A DNA stretch of 64,000 bases from Limnothrix sp. CACIAM 69d (GTDB lineage: Bacteria > Cyanobacteriota > Cyanobacteriia > CACIAM-69d): contig MKGP02000063.1 of NCBI GenBank assembly GCA_001913845.2, forward strand, positions 62,001 to 126,000, given 5' to 3'. Below are positions 34,993 to 42,191 of this stretch, one piece after another. The notes beneath the pieces were generated by a model that saw only the letters and a list, made by a program, of their open reading frames with translations, was not told where the DNA came from and searched no databases. The position numbers were made by a program, and so were the translations under genes. The stretch's first letter is position 1; each line of letters begins with the position of its first letter.

Positions 34993-35649
34993 CTAGCAGG
35001 GCACCATCGATCGAACGGTGGTGGCAAAATTCGCCAAAATCCGCAGGCCCGCCGCCGCTGACTTTTCCGGGTGAAACTGCACCGCCATCACGTTGGGCCG
35101 ACCGGAACCGAGCGCTTCGCAGTGAATGGCTGCTGTCACCGTTTGGCTGCCGTGGGTGGTGGTGGCAGCGATCGCCCCTGGATCCGCCGGATCCACATAG
35201 TAGGAATGGACAAAATAGACCCAAGGCAACGGCTCCAGCCCTTGCCACAGTAGGGATGTGGGTTGGGTGAGGGTCAACTGATTCCAGCCCATGTGGGGAA
35301 TGGTGATTCCTGGTTCTGGTTGGAACGCCCGCACGGAGCCGGGCACGATGCCCAGGCCCGGTTCACGGCCCTCGCTGCTGGTTTCAAAAAGCATTTGCAG
35401 ACCCAAACAGATGCCCAAGAAGGGTTTCCCTTGGGCGATCGCCTGGCGAATGGGCGCTTCCAATCCCCGATCGCGCAGTTGCTGCACCGCCGGATCAAAG
35501 GACCCGACTCCCGGCAGGACGATCGCATCGGCGCGATCAATCACCGTTGCCGAGTCAGTCACGATCGGCTCAACTCCCGCCTGGGTTAGCCCCTTGCAGG
35601 CGGAATGCAAGTTGCCCATATCGTAATCGACCACGGCAATCGTTGTCAT
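34993..35649 (-). CDS. hisH: imidazole glycerol phosphate synthase glutaminase subunit
   Basis: 218 residues from the ATG at 35649; the longer frame to 35730 is not supported. A class I glutamine amidotransferase that hydrolyses glutamine and channels ammonia to HisF to form imidazole glycerol phosphate and AICAR in histidine synthesis. VVDYDMGNLHSACKGL opens the fold; LPGVGSFDPAVQQL is the oxyanion loop; GICLGLQMLFETSSEG holds the nucleophile C81; AVQFHPEKSAAAGL supplies H193 and E195. The triad is complete. HisF is not in the window. The gene converges with the DnaJ-like gene, whose stop lies 35 nt away. Confidence 0.95.
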   Translation of the reverse strand: MTTIAVVDYDMGNLHSACKGLTQAGVEPIVTDSATVIDRADAIVLPGVGSFDPAVQQLRDRGLEAPIRQAIAQGKPFLGICLGLQMLFETSSEGREPGLGIVPGSVRAFQPEPGITIPHMGWNQLTLTQPTSLLWQGLEPLPWVYFVHSYYVDPADPGAIAATTTHGSQTVTAAIHCEALGSGRPNVMAVQFHPEKSAAAGLRILANFATTVRSMVPC

Positions 35650-35779
35650 AGGACACCAAACCCTTGCAATTGCAGCAATTGTATTGACTAAAACGGAGGT
35701 TGAATGATGGGCGATCGAATACGATCTCAATCATTAAAATCATTCAAAAGATCGAAACCACTGAAATTATAGGTTTGAA

Positions 35780-36304
35780 ATGGCGCAATCTCCATGGCTG
35801 ATCACCTCCTTTCAAACTTGGTTACCCCATCAGAAATCCAACGCCTCCGATGATTTGCTGGCTTTGCTGATCGAACAACGGCAACTCCCCCCGCAGGCGA
35901 TTTGCTTACGGCAATTACCCGTTGATTTTGACCTGGCTCCTCGGCGGGTGATCGGGGCGATCGAGCAACATCGTCCCCGCAAAATTCTGTTGTGTGGCAT
36001 GGCTGAGGGGCGATCGCACCTATCCCTAGAAGCCCAAGCCAGCCAAGAAGGCAGTCGATTGGCAACGGGTTTTCATTTGCCGCAACTGTTGGCAGGAACT
36101 AAGTGTTCTGAAATTAGCTTTGATGCGGGAAATTTTGTTTGTAATGCGCTCTATTACCAAGTCCTGCAATGGCTGTTGCTCCATCGTCAACTAGCCAATG
36201 CTCTGTTTATCCATGTGCCGGTTTTGACGATTGAAAATCAAGCGCAAATTGCAGCAGATTTCCATCGAATTTTGCACAACTTAGGGCCCGATCGCCCAGT
36301 TTAA
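35780..36304 (+). CDS. peptidase C15 (pyroglutamyl-peptidase I)-like protein
   Basis: 174 residues, shorter than the usual 210-220 of PcpA-type enzymes. Active-site blocks can be recognised: ITSFQTWLPHQKSNAS at the N-terminus, GMAEGRSHLSLEAQA with the catalytic glutamate, SFDAGNFVCNALYYQVL with the nucleophilic cysteine, and FIHVPVL with the histidine, so a Glu-Cys-His triad is conserved. Such enzymes remove N-terminal pyroglutamate from peptides. The first loop lacks the FGG of classical members and the protein is compact, so substrate range may differ. Cytoplasmic, no signal. Its stop lies 12 nt from the convergent devA-like stop. Confidence 0.72.
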   Translation: MAQSPWLITSFQTWLPHQKSNASDDLLALLIEQRQLPPQAICLRQLPVDFDLAPRRVIGAIEQHRPRKILLCGMAEGRSHLSLEAQASQEGSRLATGFHLPQLLAGTKCSEISFDAGNFVCNALYYQVLQWLLLHRQLANALFIHVPVLTIENQAQIAADFHRILHNLGPDRPV

Positions 36305-36316
36305 TTCCTTGCCGGG

Positions 36317-37057
36317 CTACTCCGTCTTATCCTTCACCAGTCGCCCATCTTCCATATACAGCAGTCGATCGGCAATATCCAAAATGCGGTTATCGTGAGT
36401 AACCAGCAAAATGGTGCAATCTCGCTCCTTGGCCAAGCGTTGCAAAATTTCCACCACATCCCGCCCCGACTTACGATCGAGCGCGGCCGTTGGTTCATCG
36501 GCCAACACAATTTTGGGCGAACTCACCAGGGCCCGGGCGATCGCCACCCGCTGTTTTTGTCCCCCCGAAAGCTGCTCGGGATAGTAATCCAATCGCTCTC
36601 CCAAGCCCACCGCCGTTAGCATTTCATCCACCAGTCGATCGCACTCCGCATCGGTGTAGTGGTCATGCAATTCCAAGGACAAACGGACATTTTGGCGGGC
36701 CGTTAAAAAGCTCAAAAGATTATGAGCCTGGAAAATATAGCCAATGTTGCAGCGAGTTTTTAAGAGCTGTTCTTTGCTGGCTCCACACATTTCTTGACCC
36801 AAAATTTTCAAGCTTCCTTCATGGGCCGATCGCAACCCTCCCAACAGGGTCAACAGGGTGGTTTTTCCAGAGCCAGACGGGCCCGTCAGCAGCACAATTT
36901 CACCCGCTTGAATGATCAGATTAATGTCATAAAGCACCTGTTTTTTGAGATCACCATTGCCAAAATAGTGATTCAAATTCTGAATCGTGATGGCACTGGC
37001 TTGGCTAGATGACTGCCCAAGGACTTGATTCGTAACCTGATCCATGACCTGATCCAT
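36317..37057 (-). CDS. devA: DevA-type ABC exporter ATPase
   Basis: 246 residues. ITIQNLNHYFGNGDLKKQVL opens the domain; GPSGSGKTTLLTLLGG is Walker A, QAHNLLSFLTARQNVRLSL the Q-loop region, YPEQLSGGQKQRVAIARALV the signature, KIVLADEPTAALD Walker B and VTHDNRI the switch. Members of this MacB/LolD-like group energise DevBCA exporters, which with TolC move glycolipids, peptides or other substances across the envelope. The membrane partner (devC) and adaptor (devB) lie directly upstream in the same operon. The N-terminal tail contains a repeated MDQV motif from a short DNA repeat and may be disordered. AGAGGGGT precedes the ATG. The substrate is unknown; the presence of the gene does not prove heterocysts. 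Confidence 0.85.
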   Translation of the reverse strand: MDQVMDQVTNQVLGQSSSQASAITIQNLNHYFGNGDLKKQVLYDINLIIQAGEIVLLTGPSGSGKTTLLTLLGGLRSAHEGSLKILGQEMCGASKEQLLKTRCNIGYIFQAHNLLSFLTARQNVRLSLELHDHYTDAECDRLVDEMLTAVGLGERLDYYPEQLSGGQKQRVAIARALVSSPKIVLADEPTAALDRKSGRDVVEILQRLAKERDCTILLVTHDNRILDIADRLLYMEDGRLVKDKTE

Positions 37058-37104
37058 AACCTACCCCTCTGCTAGATTGCTCTCTCCAAAAGTGGGTAAA
37101 ATCC

Positions 37105-38262
37105 TTAGAAAATATCCGCTGGATCCGCTTGATAAAGCTTTTGCATGGCAATCACACTGGAGGCGCTGCACATGGCAACGGTCAACACGAAAACGGTGAT
37201 GGCCCGATCGACCTGCATGAAGATTGGCAAAAGGGTTGCGGAATAGGTGATTTGATATAAACCCATCGCCAAAACCATACTGGGCAGAAAGCCAATCACT
37301 GCCAAAATCAAGGCTTCAGTGATCAAGACGCGCACCAGGAAGGCGTTGCTATAGCCCATGGCTTTCATGGTGGCAAATTCCGATAGGTGATCGGACACAT
37401 CAGAATAGAGAATCTGATAAACAATCACGATGCCCACAATGAAGCCCATGATGGCCCCAAGACCAAAAATGAAACCGATGCCGGTTCCTTCGGCCCAATA
37501 TTGCTTTTCAACGTTGGCAAATTCCTCAACGGTCAAAACCCGCACATCCTTGGGCAAAAAGGCAGACAGTTTTTGTTGCATCACCACCGGATCGCTACCC
37601 GGTTGCAGTTGAATTAACCCCACTTCAATGTTGCTGGCGGAGCGATCGGGAAACAAATGCAAAAAGGTGGAATCACTGACGATCGTGTTGCCATCCGCCG
37701 CAAACGATGCCCCCAGGGTGAAAGTACCGCTGACGTTCAAGAGCCGATCGCTCAACTCCACTTCTAAACCCTGGGGCGATCGGGCTAACCAATCGGCCAC
37801 CGTGCCATATTCTGGTCGTCCTGCTTGGTCAAACAAAACAGTTTTCAGCAGGGTGATTTGACTGAGTTGCTGTTCCACTTCCGGTAGCTTGAAACTGGGT
37901 TTTCCCGGTTCCACGCCCCAAACCAAAATGGCGCGACTTTCACGGGTTTCTGGATTACGCCATTGGCCGGTGTTGATGTAAATAGAACTCACCTCTTTCA
38001 CCTCGGGCAGTGCGCGAGCTTGATAGAGCCGTTCGCGTTGGAAGCTTTTAACAGAAAAAAGCGTCCGAAACTGAGGATTAATCAGGATTAAATCCGCATC
38101 AAGGTTGCGGTGAGGTTTGATGGCTGCGTCGTATAGGCCACTTTGGAACCCCAACTGCATGAACATCAAAATATCAGCAAAGGCAATGCCAGCGGTGGCC
38201 ACAATTAGGCGACTTTTCTGGCGCACCAATAATAGCCAAGAAAGGGGAGTTTTTTTGGGCAT
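37105..38262 (-). CDS. devC: DevC-type ABC exporter permease
   Basis: 385 residues with the FtsX/MacB plan: one span near residues 20-40 (LIVATAGIAFADILMFMQLG), a large periplasmic domain (about 45-255, LDADLILINPQFRTLF, KEVSSIYINTGQWRNPETRE), and three C-terminal spans (FIFGLGAIMGFIVGIVIVYQ, VLITEALILAVIGFLPSMVL and ITVFVLTVAMCSASSVIAM). DHLSEFATMKAMGYSNAFL is the coupling region facing the ATPase. It forms the membrane part of the DevBCA exporter. It begins 78 nt after devB and ends 47 nt before devA, all on the minus strand under the TetR gene. The cargo is unknown. Confidence 0.87.
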   Translation of the reverse strand: MPKKTPLSWLLLVRQKSRLIVATAGIAFADILMFMQLGFQSGLYDAAIKPHRNLDADLILINPQFRTLFSVKSFQRERLYQARALPEVKEVSSIYINTGQWRNPETRESRAILVWGVEPGKPSFKLPEVEQQLSQITLLKTVLFDQAGRPEYGTVADWLARSPQGLEVELSDRLLNVSGTFTLGASFAADGNTIVSDSTFLHLFPDRSASNIEVGLIQLQPGSDPVVMQQKLSAFLPKDVRVLTVEEFANVEKQYWAEGTGIGFIFGLGAIMGFIVGIVIVYQILYSDVSDHLSEFATMKAMGYSNAFLVRVLITEALILAVIGFLPSMVLAMGLYQITYSATLLPIFMQVDRAITVFVLTVAMCSASSVIAMQKLYQADPADIF

Positions 38263-38340
38263 GGGGGCAGTTGCAACGCTAATGAGCGCGCTGGCAAAAG
38301 AGTTGATTCAATAACAATCAAGTGACTACGAATTAGCGAG

Positions 38341-39639
38341 TTAGCGAGCGTTTCCCGTGCCGGTTTCGATGCTCACTTCCACTTGCAAATTGGTGAACGA
38401 TCGCACGCGGGCCGTGCTGGCCGGATCGAGCAAAATGCGCACTTCCACCACCCGCCGATCGAGGTTTTCGCCCGGCTGATTGCTAAACACGTTTTGTTGC
38501 AACACTTGCAGCCCCACTTGGGTCACCGTGCCGCGCAAGCTGCCCTGAACAGCTTGGCCCACGATGGTTGCCGGTTGCCCAACGCGCACCAGCCCCACAT
38601 CGGTTTGGTAAACCTCCGCTACGGCCACCATCCGATCGGTCTGGGCCAGATCAAGCAGGCCGCTATCCCCAATTTTTTCGCCCACCCGGGCATGGATCTT
38701 CAAAATTTGCCCATCGCTAGGGGCCCGCAGATAAGCCCGTTCCAGGGCCGCCGCCGCCCGATCGCGCGCGGCCCTGGCCGCCGCCACTTCCGCCAACGCC
38801 GTGCGCACATCCACCGTCCGCACTTCCGCCACACTGCTGAGGGTGGACTTGGCCTCTTGCCATTGTTGCTGGCCCGCCCGCTCAACCCGACTCAGCACCG
38901 CCGTGGCCTCTTGCACTTCCTGGCGACCGGTGCGATCGAGCCGGTTCAACTCCGCCCGGGCTTCCTGAAGCTGCCGAAACAAGGTTTCCACCGACAGCCG
39001 CTTGGAATCGTACCGGGAGGCAGACTCCGCCCCTTCCTGATAAAGCGCCTCATAGCGCCGATATTCCGATTGGGCATTGGCTAACTCTGCTTCCAAGCGG
39101 CGAACAGCGGCCGACTGTTGGGCCAACTGCCCTTGCCACTGGGCCCGCAACCGGCTGAGCTGGGCCCGTTGAGCATCGGTGTTCCCTTGCCATTCGGCTT
39201 GCACTCGGTTCACGGCGGCCCGCTGGCTGTTGATGTCGCCGGTTTTGGCTCCGGCTCGCACTTGGGCCAAGCGAGCCTCGGCCACCTGCACTTGGCGGTT
39301 CGCTTCGTTATATTCGGCGGCCAACACGGTTTCCGAAGCCAACAAGGCCACCACTTGCCCTGCCCGCACCTGATCGCCCTCCCGCACGCGCAACTCACTG
39401 ACCCGATCGCCATCCAGCGCCAAGGGAGCCGCCAAGCGCACCACCTCCGACTCCGGTTCCAGCCGCCCCAGGGCCGTCACGCCCGATCGCACCACCGGGC
39501 CAGGGGTTGCGCTTTGGGCCTGTTGTTCTGCCGTTGCCCGGTTCCACTGCGACAGCCCGATCGCCCCGAGGGCAATGCTTGCCACCGCCGCGCTAGCCGC
39601 CAGAGCCACTGTGTTGAAATTCCTGAACTTTGCAATCAC
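38341..39639 (-). CDS. devB: DevB-type HlyD family membrane fusion protein
   Basis: 432 residues from a GTG at 39639 that lies 47 nt inside the end of the TetR gene. One N-terminal span (VALAASAAVASIALGAIGL), then GVTALGRLEPESEVVRL and the first lipoyl half (VREGDQVRAGQVVALL). A long coiled-coil hairpin spans about 105-285 (QRAAVNRVQAEWQG, VRRLEAELANAQSEYRRYEA). The second lipoyl half (AYLRAPSDGQILKIHARVGE) and a beta-barrel with VYQTDVGLVRVGQPATIVG follow. It links the inner-membrane DevCA complex to an outer-membrane TolC-type channel. The coiled coil is long and alanine-rich. Translation is probably coupled to the regulator because of the overlap. Confidence 0.88.
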   Translation of the reverse strand: MIAKFRNFNTVALAASAAVASIALGAIGLSQWNRATAEQQAQSATPGPVVRSGVTALGRLEPESEVVRLAAPLALDGDRVSELRVREGDQVRAGQVVALLASETVLAAEYNEANRQVQVAEARLAQVRAGAKTGDINSQRAAVNRVQAEWQGNTDAQRAQLSRLRAQWQGQLAQQSAAVRRLEAELANAQSEYRRYEALYQEGAESASRYDSKRLSVETLFRQLQEARAELNRLDRTGRQEVQEATAVLSRVERAGQQQWQEAKSTLSSVAEVRTVDVRTALAEVAAARAARDRAAAALERAYLRAPSDGQILKIHARVGEKIGDSGLLDLAQTDRMVAVAEVYQTDVGLVRVGQPATIVGQAVQGSLRGTVTQVGLQVLQQNVFSNQPGENLDRRVVEVRILLDPASTARVRSFTNLQVEVSIETGTGNAR

Positions 39640-40210
39640 GATTGGTTTGCTCCCAGTAGCCCGCTAGCATCTTGGACATCAAAACTGCCTGTTCCGCCAA
39701 ATCCAACCGCTCACCCAAAACCATTCGGTGGTGGAGCAAGCCGCTCACCCAAGCCAAAAAACACTCCAAAACCGGACGATCGTGAATTCCCAAAAAGTCC
39801 GCCAGTGCCTGAACATAACGATCATGGGCCCCCTGAACTAAGGGATTTTTGCGTACCATTGCCCCCTGGTGGCGGCAAAACTCCGCAGTAAGCAAATCCT
39901 GCTGGCGAAAATATTCCTCGTTGTCCATCACGCAATTCATCACCACCACAATTCGCTCAGCCAGGGTCAGCGGATGGCTCAACTGACTGAGCACTTGTTC
40001 TCCCGTGTCCTCCAAGCTCAGGTAGTCCATGAGTTGGATGAAGAGGTCTTCTTTGCTCTCGAAATAGTGGTAAAGGGTTCCGGTGGAAACACCTAGGCCC
40101 TTCGCAATTTCCCGAATCGTGAGTGCGTGGTAGCCCCGTTCGGCAAACAAAGCAAAGCAACGACTGAGGAGTTCTTGGCGATAGCTCTCGTGATCAACAA
40201 TTTTGGGCAT
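39593..40210 (-). CDS. TetR/AcrR family transcriptional regulator
   Basis: 205 residues from the ATG at 40210 (a TTG at 40225 is possible). The N-terminal helix-turn-helix reads LLSRCFALFAERGYHALTIR then EIAKGLGVSTGTLYHYFESKEDLF, the standard TetR pattern. The C-terminal ligand domain is helical (LSHPLTLAERIVVVMNCVMD, FCRHQGAMVRKNPLVQ). It is the first gene of the operon with devB, devC and devA, and the devB start overlaps its last 47 nt, so it almost certainly controls this exporter and probably itself, repressing until a ligand binds. A palindrome CGAACGTTCG about 500 nt upstream is a possible but distant operator. The inducer is unknown. Confidence 0.88.
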   Translation of the reverse strand: MPKIVDHESYRQELLSRCFALFAERGYHALTIREIAKGLGVSTGTLYHYFESKEDLFIQLMDYLSLEDTGEQVLSQLSHPLTLAERIVVVMNCVMDNEEYFRQQDLLTAEFCRHQGAMVRKNPLVQGAHDRYVQALADFLGIHDRPVLECFLAWVSGLLHHRMVLGERLDLAEQAVLMSKMLAGYWEQTNRDCKVQEFQHSGSGG

Positions 40211-40924
40211 TAGCTCAATACGCAAGTGTTTTTAATCGGTTTTTGTGCGGCCACACTACCTCACCTGCGCAGAATTGGCACTGAAATTGGCATTGAAATC
40301 GACATTGTGTAATGCATGATCAAGGGTCGATCGATGCCCGATGAATGCCGTGTTCATGCCGAATCGATGCCGAATCGATGTTGAACCAAGGGTTACATCA
40401 ATGGGATCACCAAGGGATCACCAACGGAATTACAAACAACTTATTGACTAACTCTCTCAACAATTCTTGATCATGATTGTTGGAAATTACGATCAAGAGA
40501 CGATTAAGGATTGTTGGTCATTGTTTTCAGGCTTGGATGACTGAATCTTGTAACCGAAATGGTGGCAACTTGGGACGAATCCTCAGCCGAAAGATTCCAG
40601 ACCAAAAGATTTGCATTTAATTTGCCTCTTCAGGACTCAAGCCCTCCGTATGGGGTCGCAGGTTGCCGGTTGATGAGTTGAGGGTTGGGGTTCTGAACTC
40701 GAATTTATTTTAAATCGAACGTTCGTTATTTTTCTAGTCCCCAACTCAAATTTTTGTCAAAATTTCCGGACGGTTGATTTTCTGGGGAAGCGCCCCGATC
40801 GCCCCAACCCTTGCATTGCCGACCCGACACATTCCCCAGGGCGCTGGGTGGGAATGGGTAGACTGGAGACGGAGATTGCAATCTATCCATTGCTACTCCT
40901 TGCAGCCATTGAGAATCAGTCGTC
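40211..40924. other. 714-nt intergenic region upstream of the TetR-dev operon and the small gene at 40925
   Basis: No credible gene. It contains short direct repeats (GCCGAATCGAT twice near 40360-40380; GGGATCACCAA twice near 40400-40430) and the palindrome at 40716-40725. It must carry the promoter of the TetR operon and perhaps that of the small plus-strand gene. Confidence 0.45.
40714..40727. promoter_or_regulatory. possible operator palindrome
   Basis: CGAACGTTCG (40716-40725) is a perfect 10-base palindrome in an AT-rich context, of the size and style of TetR-family operators. It lies 200 nt before the small gene at 40925 and 506 nt before the TetR start, so its target is uncertain. Confidence 0.25.
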
Positions 40925-41134
40925 ATGACCATTTGGGTAAACGAACAAATTGACCCCGCAGGCATTTCCCATGCTTGCATCGCTTCCACCAGCGAAGAAC
41001 AGGCCCAGGCCTGCTATGAGTCTTTTCAAGAAAATCTGACCGATGAACAGCGCCAGGAGGGTTGGGTGGTAACCATGCGCACCGTGGATTCCTGGGACGA
41101 TGTGCCCGTGGCAGCCCTGAAGCTGAGTGTTTAA
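40925..41134 (+). CDS. small conserved-looking protein of unknown function
   Basis: 69 residues: MTIWVNEQIDPAGISHACIA followed by an acidic helix (EEQAQACYESFQENLTDEQR) and a strand-like end (EGWVVTMRTVDSWDDVPVAAL). Composition and codon choice look like a genuine gene, and the N-terminal strand plus helix plus strand suggests a small alpha/beta domain. No signal peptide, membrane span or known motif is visible. There is only a weak ribosome binding site. I cannot name a family. It stands alone, with about 290 nt before the next gene. Confidence 0.6.
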   Translation: MTIWVNEQIDPAGISHACIASTSEEQAQACYESFQENLTDEQRQEGWVVTMRTVDSWDDVPVAALKLSV

Positions 41135-41424
41135 GCTGGCTCAGTCGATCGCCCTTTAATTCGCCCAGGCAGCGCCAGAGCCTATCCAGCAGCCCATCAA
41201 GTGGTTTTGAACCTGTGGGTTTGCACCCATGGTTAACGAATCTGAGGCCGACCCTAGGGGACGATCGAGATACAATCAGGCCGTTCGGGGCTATTTCTGT
41301 GCCATTGCACCCTGTGCCATCACAGATCGGCTTTTGCAGCGCGCTCCTGCCGAACCACACCCACCCTCTTTTTCTGACAAGCTCTGTCGTTTGTTTTTAG
41401 GTATCAGCAACAGCGAGGCAAGCC

Positions 41425-42018
41425 ATGGATCGCCAAGACATTCGGGAACGGTTAGGCAACATTGATCAAATCCGCGACATCTTGGTCGGCTCCCAGCTTC
41501 GCGACTATGAAAATCGCTTTGCGCAAATGGAGTCGGAACTCAATCTGGTGCATCAGGATTTGCAGGATCGGATTGAGGAGGTGAAGGTTTCCCTCTCAAC
41601 CCAATTGCAAGCTTCCCTGGAGGCGCTGGATAAGCGGTTGAAGGGGTTCACCACCAAAATGCAAGAGGAAACAACGGACTTGCAGCAACAGAACGATCGC
41701 CTGGGGCGGCGGGTTCAGGCCATCTTTGAGGAGTTGGATCGGGCCTTTGAGGAAAAAACCACGGCGATTGATGGTCGCTTGAACGAAAGCCGCGACAAGC
41801 TGCAAGAGGACATTCGCACCCTACGTGCTCAAATTTTTGAGGAGTTGGATGCGCGGTTCTCGTCCTTGCGCGATAACAAGGTGGAGCGCGAGACTTTGGC
41901 GGAGTTGATGTTTGAGCTGGGAATGCGCCTGAAGGGTCAGGATGTGGTTCCGGCGTTGCAAGCGGCGATCGATCCGCCAAGTGCCTTGTCGGTGGAGTTG
42001 GTGTCGCCGGAGGGTTAA
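41425..42018 (+). CDS. coiled-coil protein, first gene of a GTPase-linked cluster
   Basis: 197 residues, almost entirely heptad-patterned: QLRDYENRFAQMESELNLVH, DLQDRIEEVKVSLSTQLQAS, LDKRLKGFTTKMQEETTDLQ and FEELDRAFEEKTTAIDGRL. The last 45 residues are a shorter helix and tail (ETLAELMFELGMRLKGQDVV). No signal peptide or membrane span is visible, so it is probably a cytoplasmic, self-associating rod. A TACAAT box at 41271-41276 could serve as -10. It is followed 173 nt later by a large membrane protein with an OmpA-like end and then by a Ras-like GTPase, all on the plus strand. It might be a scaffold of that cluster; the function is unknown. Confidence 0.78.
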   Translation: MDRQDIRERLGNIDQIRDILVGSQLRDYENRFAQMESELNLVHQDLQDRIEEVKVSLSTQLQASLEALDKRLKGFTTKMQEETTDLQQQNDRLGRRVQAIFEELDRAFEEKTTAIDGRLNESRDKLQEDIRTLRAQIFEELDARFSSLRDNKVERETLAELMFELGMRLKGQDVVPALQAAIDPPSALSVELVSPEG

Positions 42019-42191
42019 TCAGAGGGTTAATCAATGGTTAACCGGACTGAGGCGCAACAATCATGCGGGCCGGTTCGCCAATCCTGGCCGATCGGGCATT
42101 GGGCCAACGGTGGGTTTTTCTCAGGAAGATTTCCTAGACTGGATGGAACCCGTTGTCACTGTTGGATTGAGTTGGTTGGAGTGCTGGCCCT

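Noticed and set aside
36317-39639. Evidence that the organism forms heterocysts, from devBCA
   Set aside because: DevBCA-type exporters are widespread in cyanobacteria without heterocysts, and no heterocyst glycolipid or hetR-type gene is present here.
40330-40435. Possible CRISPR-like array from short direct repeats
   Set aside because: Repeats are only about 11 nt, present twice and without regular spacers; no cas genes in the window.
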